Shown here piece after piece: positions 63,039 through 64,000 of a stretch of DNA of 64,000 bases. Made by a program: the position numbers and the translations under genes. Position 1 is the stretch's first letter. Each line of letters starts with the position of its first letter. The stretch spans positions 1 to 64,000 of the forward strand of contig NZ_JAGPXT010000003.1 in the NCBI RefSeq assembly GCF_018070465.1, given 5' to 3'. The DNA comes from Micromonospora sp. C95. GTDB lineage: Bacteria > Actinomycetota > Actinomycetes > Mycobacteriales > Micromonosporaceae. Below the pieces are notes generated by a model. It had not been told where the DNA came from. It made no database searches and was given only the letters and a program-made list of their open reading frames with translations.

Positions 63039-64000
63039 TCAGTTGTTCCTCCCGTCGAGAGCCAGGTCCAGCAGCGCCTCCAGGTCCAGCTCCGCCAGTT
63101 CGTCCGGCTCGGCACCGGCCCCCGCAACCGGACCGTCCGGTCGTACCGGTTCGGCGCAGGCCAGAATCTGCTCGAGAATGCCCAGGCCACGCAGCCGGTC
63201 GATGGAGACCGTGCGCAGCACTTCGCGGATCGCCTCGTCCCCGACCTCGACCTCGTCATCGGCGGCCGGGCCGGGCTGCGGCTCCGGACGCAGCAGGTCG
63301 TTGAGGTGCCGCGCCAACTCGTCCGGGGTGGGATAGCTGAAGACGAGCGTGGAGGGCAGGCGCAGCCCGGTCGCCGACGCCAGCCGGTTGCACAGCTCCA
63401 CCGAGGTCAGCGAGTCGAACCCGAGAACGGTGAACGGCTGCTCGGCGTCGACCACCGCACCGGCCGGATAGCCGAGCACGACGGCGACCTGTTCGCAGAC
63501 CCACTCCCGTACGGCCGCCTGCGCTTCGTCGCCGGGCAGCGTCGCCAGCCGGTCGCGCAGCCCGCGGGAGCCGCCGTCGGACGCCCGGCGGGAGCCGGAG
63601 CGTACCGGTCGACCGCTGTCGGCGAGTTCACGCAGCACCGGGGGCAATTCCTCGGCGGGCCTGCCGCGCAGCGCCGCGGTGTCCAGTCGCGCCGGAATCA
63701 GCACCGACGTGTCGAGCGCGCAGGCCGCGTCGAAGAGGGCCAGCGCCTGCGACGTCGGCAACGGCGCGACACCCATCCGCCGCAGCCGGGACAGGTCGGC
63801 CTGGTCCAGGTTTCCGGTCATGCCGCTGCTCTGCTCCCACCACCCCCAGCACAGCGAGGTGGCGACGCGGCCACCGGCTCGACGCCACGACGCCAGCCCG
63901 TCGAGGAAGGCGTTCGCGGCGGCGTAGTTGGCCTGACCCGCGGTGCCCAGCGTGCCGGCGAGCGCGGAGAACTGGACGAACGCCGACAGGGGGCGATCCC
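63039..64000 (-). CDS. Type I modular PKS, C-terminal part: KR-ACP-docking (partial)
   Basis: The frame is open through the right edge. The edge-proximal residues are the end of a ketoreductase: a [20 protein letters not shown] block with the catalytic-type Tyr, then [10 protein letters not shown]. An ACP follows ([17 protein letters not shown]), then about 75 residues of C-terminal docking domain with acidic helices ([12 protein letters not shown] and [14 protein letters not shown]). The Tyr in the NYAAAN segment suggests a working KR. The matching N-terminal docking helix is on the next protein at 63037, so the two act in sequence. KS, AT and any DH/ER of this module lie outside the window. 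Confidence 0.93.
   Translation of the reverse strand, partial: DRPLSAFVQFSALAGTLGTAGQANYAAANAFLDGLASWRRAGGRVATSLCWGWWEQSSGMTGNLDQADLSRLRRMGVAPLPTSQALALFDAACALDTSVLIPARLDTAALRGRPAEELPPVLRELADSGRPVRSGSRRASDGGSRGLRDRLATLPGDEAQAAVREWVCEQVAVVLGYPAGAVVDAEQPFTVLGFDSLTSVELCNRLASATGLRLPSTLVFSYPTPDELARHLNDLLRPEPQPGPAADDEVEVGDEAIREVLRTVSIDRLRGLGILEQILACAEPVRPDGPVAGAGAEPDELAELDLEALLDLALDGRNN

Noticed and set aside
1..64000. tRNA, rRNA, CRISPR, prophage or integration sites
   Set aside because: None was recognised by reading; a covariance-model scan was not possible here.

Overview
The window is high-GC DNA with GTG and TTG starts, GGAGG-type ribosome binding sites and typical actinomycete gene families. 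It suggests a filamentous actinomycete, perhaps of the Micromonosporaceae; the genus is a guess. I see no rRNA, tRNA, CRISPR array, insertion sequence or phage gene. Two biosynthetic regions flank a small fermentation-type island.

Region 1 (about 1-29 kb) opens with SAM-recycling genes (end of S-adenosylhomocysteinase, adenosine kinase). A minus-strand unit follows: O-methyltransferase, secreted haloperoxidase-like protein, phenol-type flavin hydroxylase, and a symporter with its DUF485 partner. The core is an eight-gene minus-strand operon (20546 down to 12466): aspartokinase, GriI-like aldolase, GriH-like cyclase, amidohydrolase, PaaK-like adenylating enzyme, salicylate-hydroxylase-like monooxygenase, EntA-like dehydrogenase and PhzD-like isochorismatase. 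PhzE lies separately at 24-26 kb. GriI and GriH give 3-amino-4-hydroxybenzoate; PhzE, PhzD and the EntA-like enzyme give 3-hydroxyanthranilate. Two o-aminophenol acids beside a ligase/amidohydrolase pair point to a benzoxazole or related aminophenol amide, possibly mixed. Two related MFS exporters, a LuxR-type regulator, a DoxX protein, a lone 3Fe-4S ferredoxin and a fused phosphatidyltransferase-flavin monooxygenase beside a phospholipid-methyltransferase-like gene complete it.

Region 2 (29-37 kb) has an amino acid permease, a VOC protein, AdhE, pyruvate formate-lyase and its activase: anaerobic mixed-acid metabolism, unusual in this type of organism.

Region 3 (37 kb to the right edge) is a PKS-NRPS cluster that runs off the window. 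It has a phosphopantetheinyl transferase, a LAL and a SARP regulator, a 2-isopropylmalate synthase, a miniature transthyretin-like protein, a 53-residue secreted peptide, 3-hydroxyacyl-CoA dehydrogenase and crotonyl-CoA carboxylase/reductase (alkylmalonyl extender supply), two type II thioesterases, a regulator/DUF4097 pair, a class III aminotransferase homologue lacking its PLP lysine, an ornithine/lysine N-hydroxylase, an NRPS module with a degenerate adenylation domain and two PKS proteins. Reading order is PKS (KR-ACP end), PKS (KS-AT-ACP), NRPS (C-A-PCP). No chain-terminating domain is seen.

Functions come from reading motifs by eye; no database search was run. Product structures are inference.
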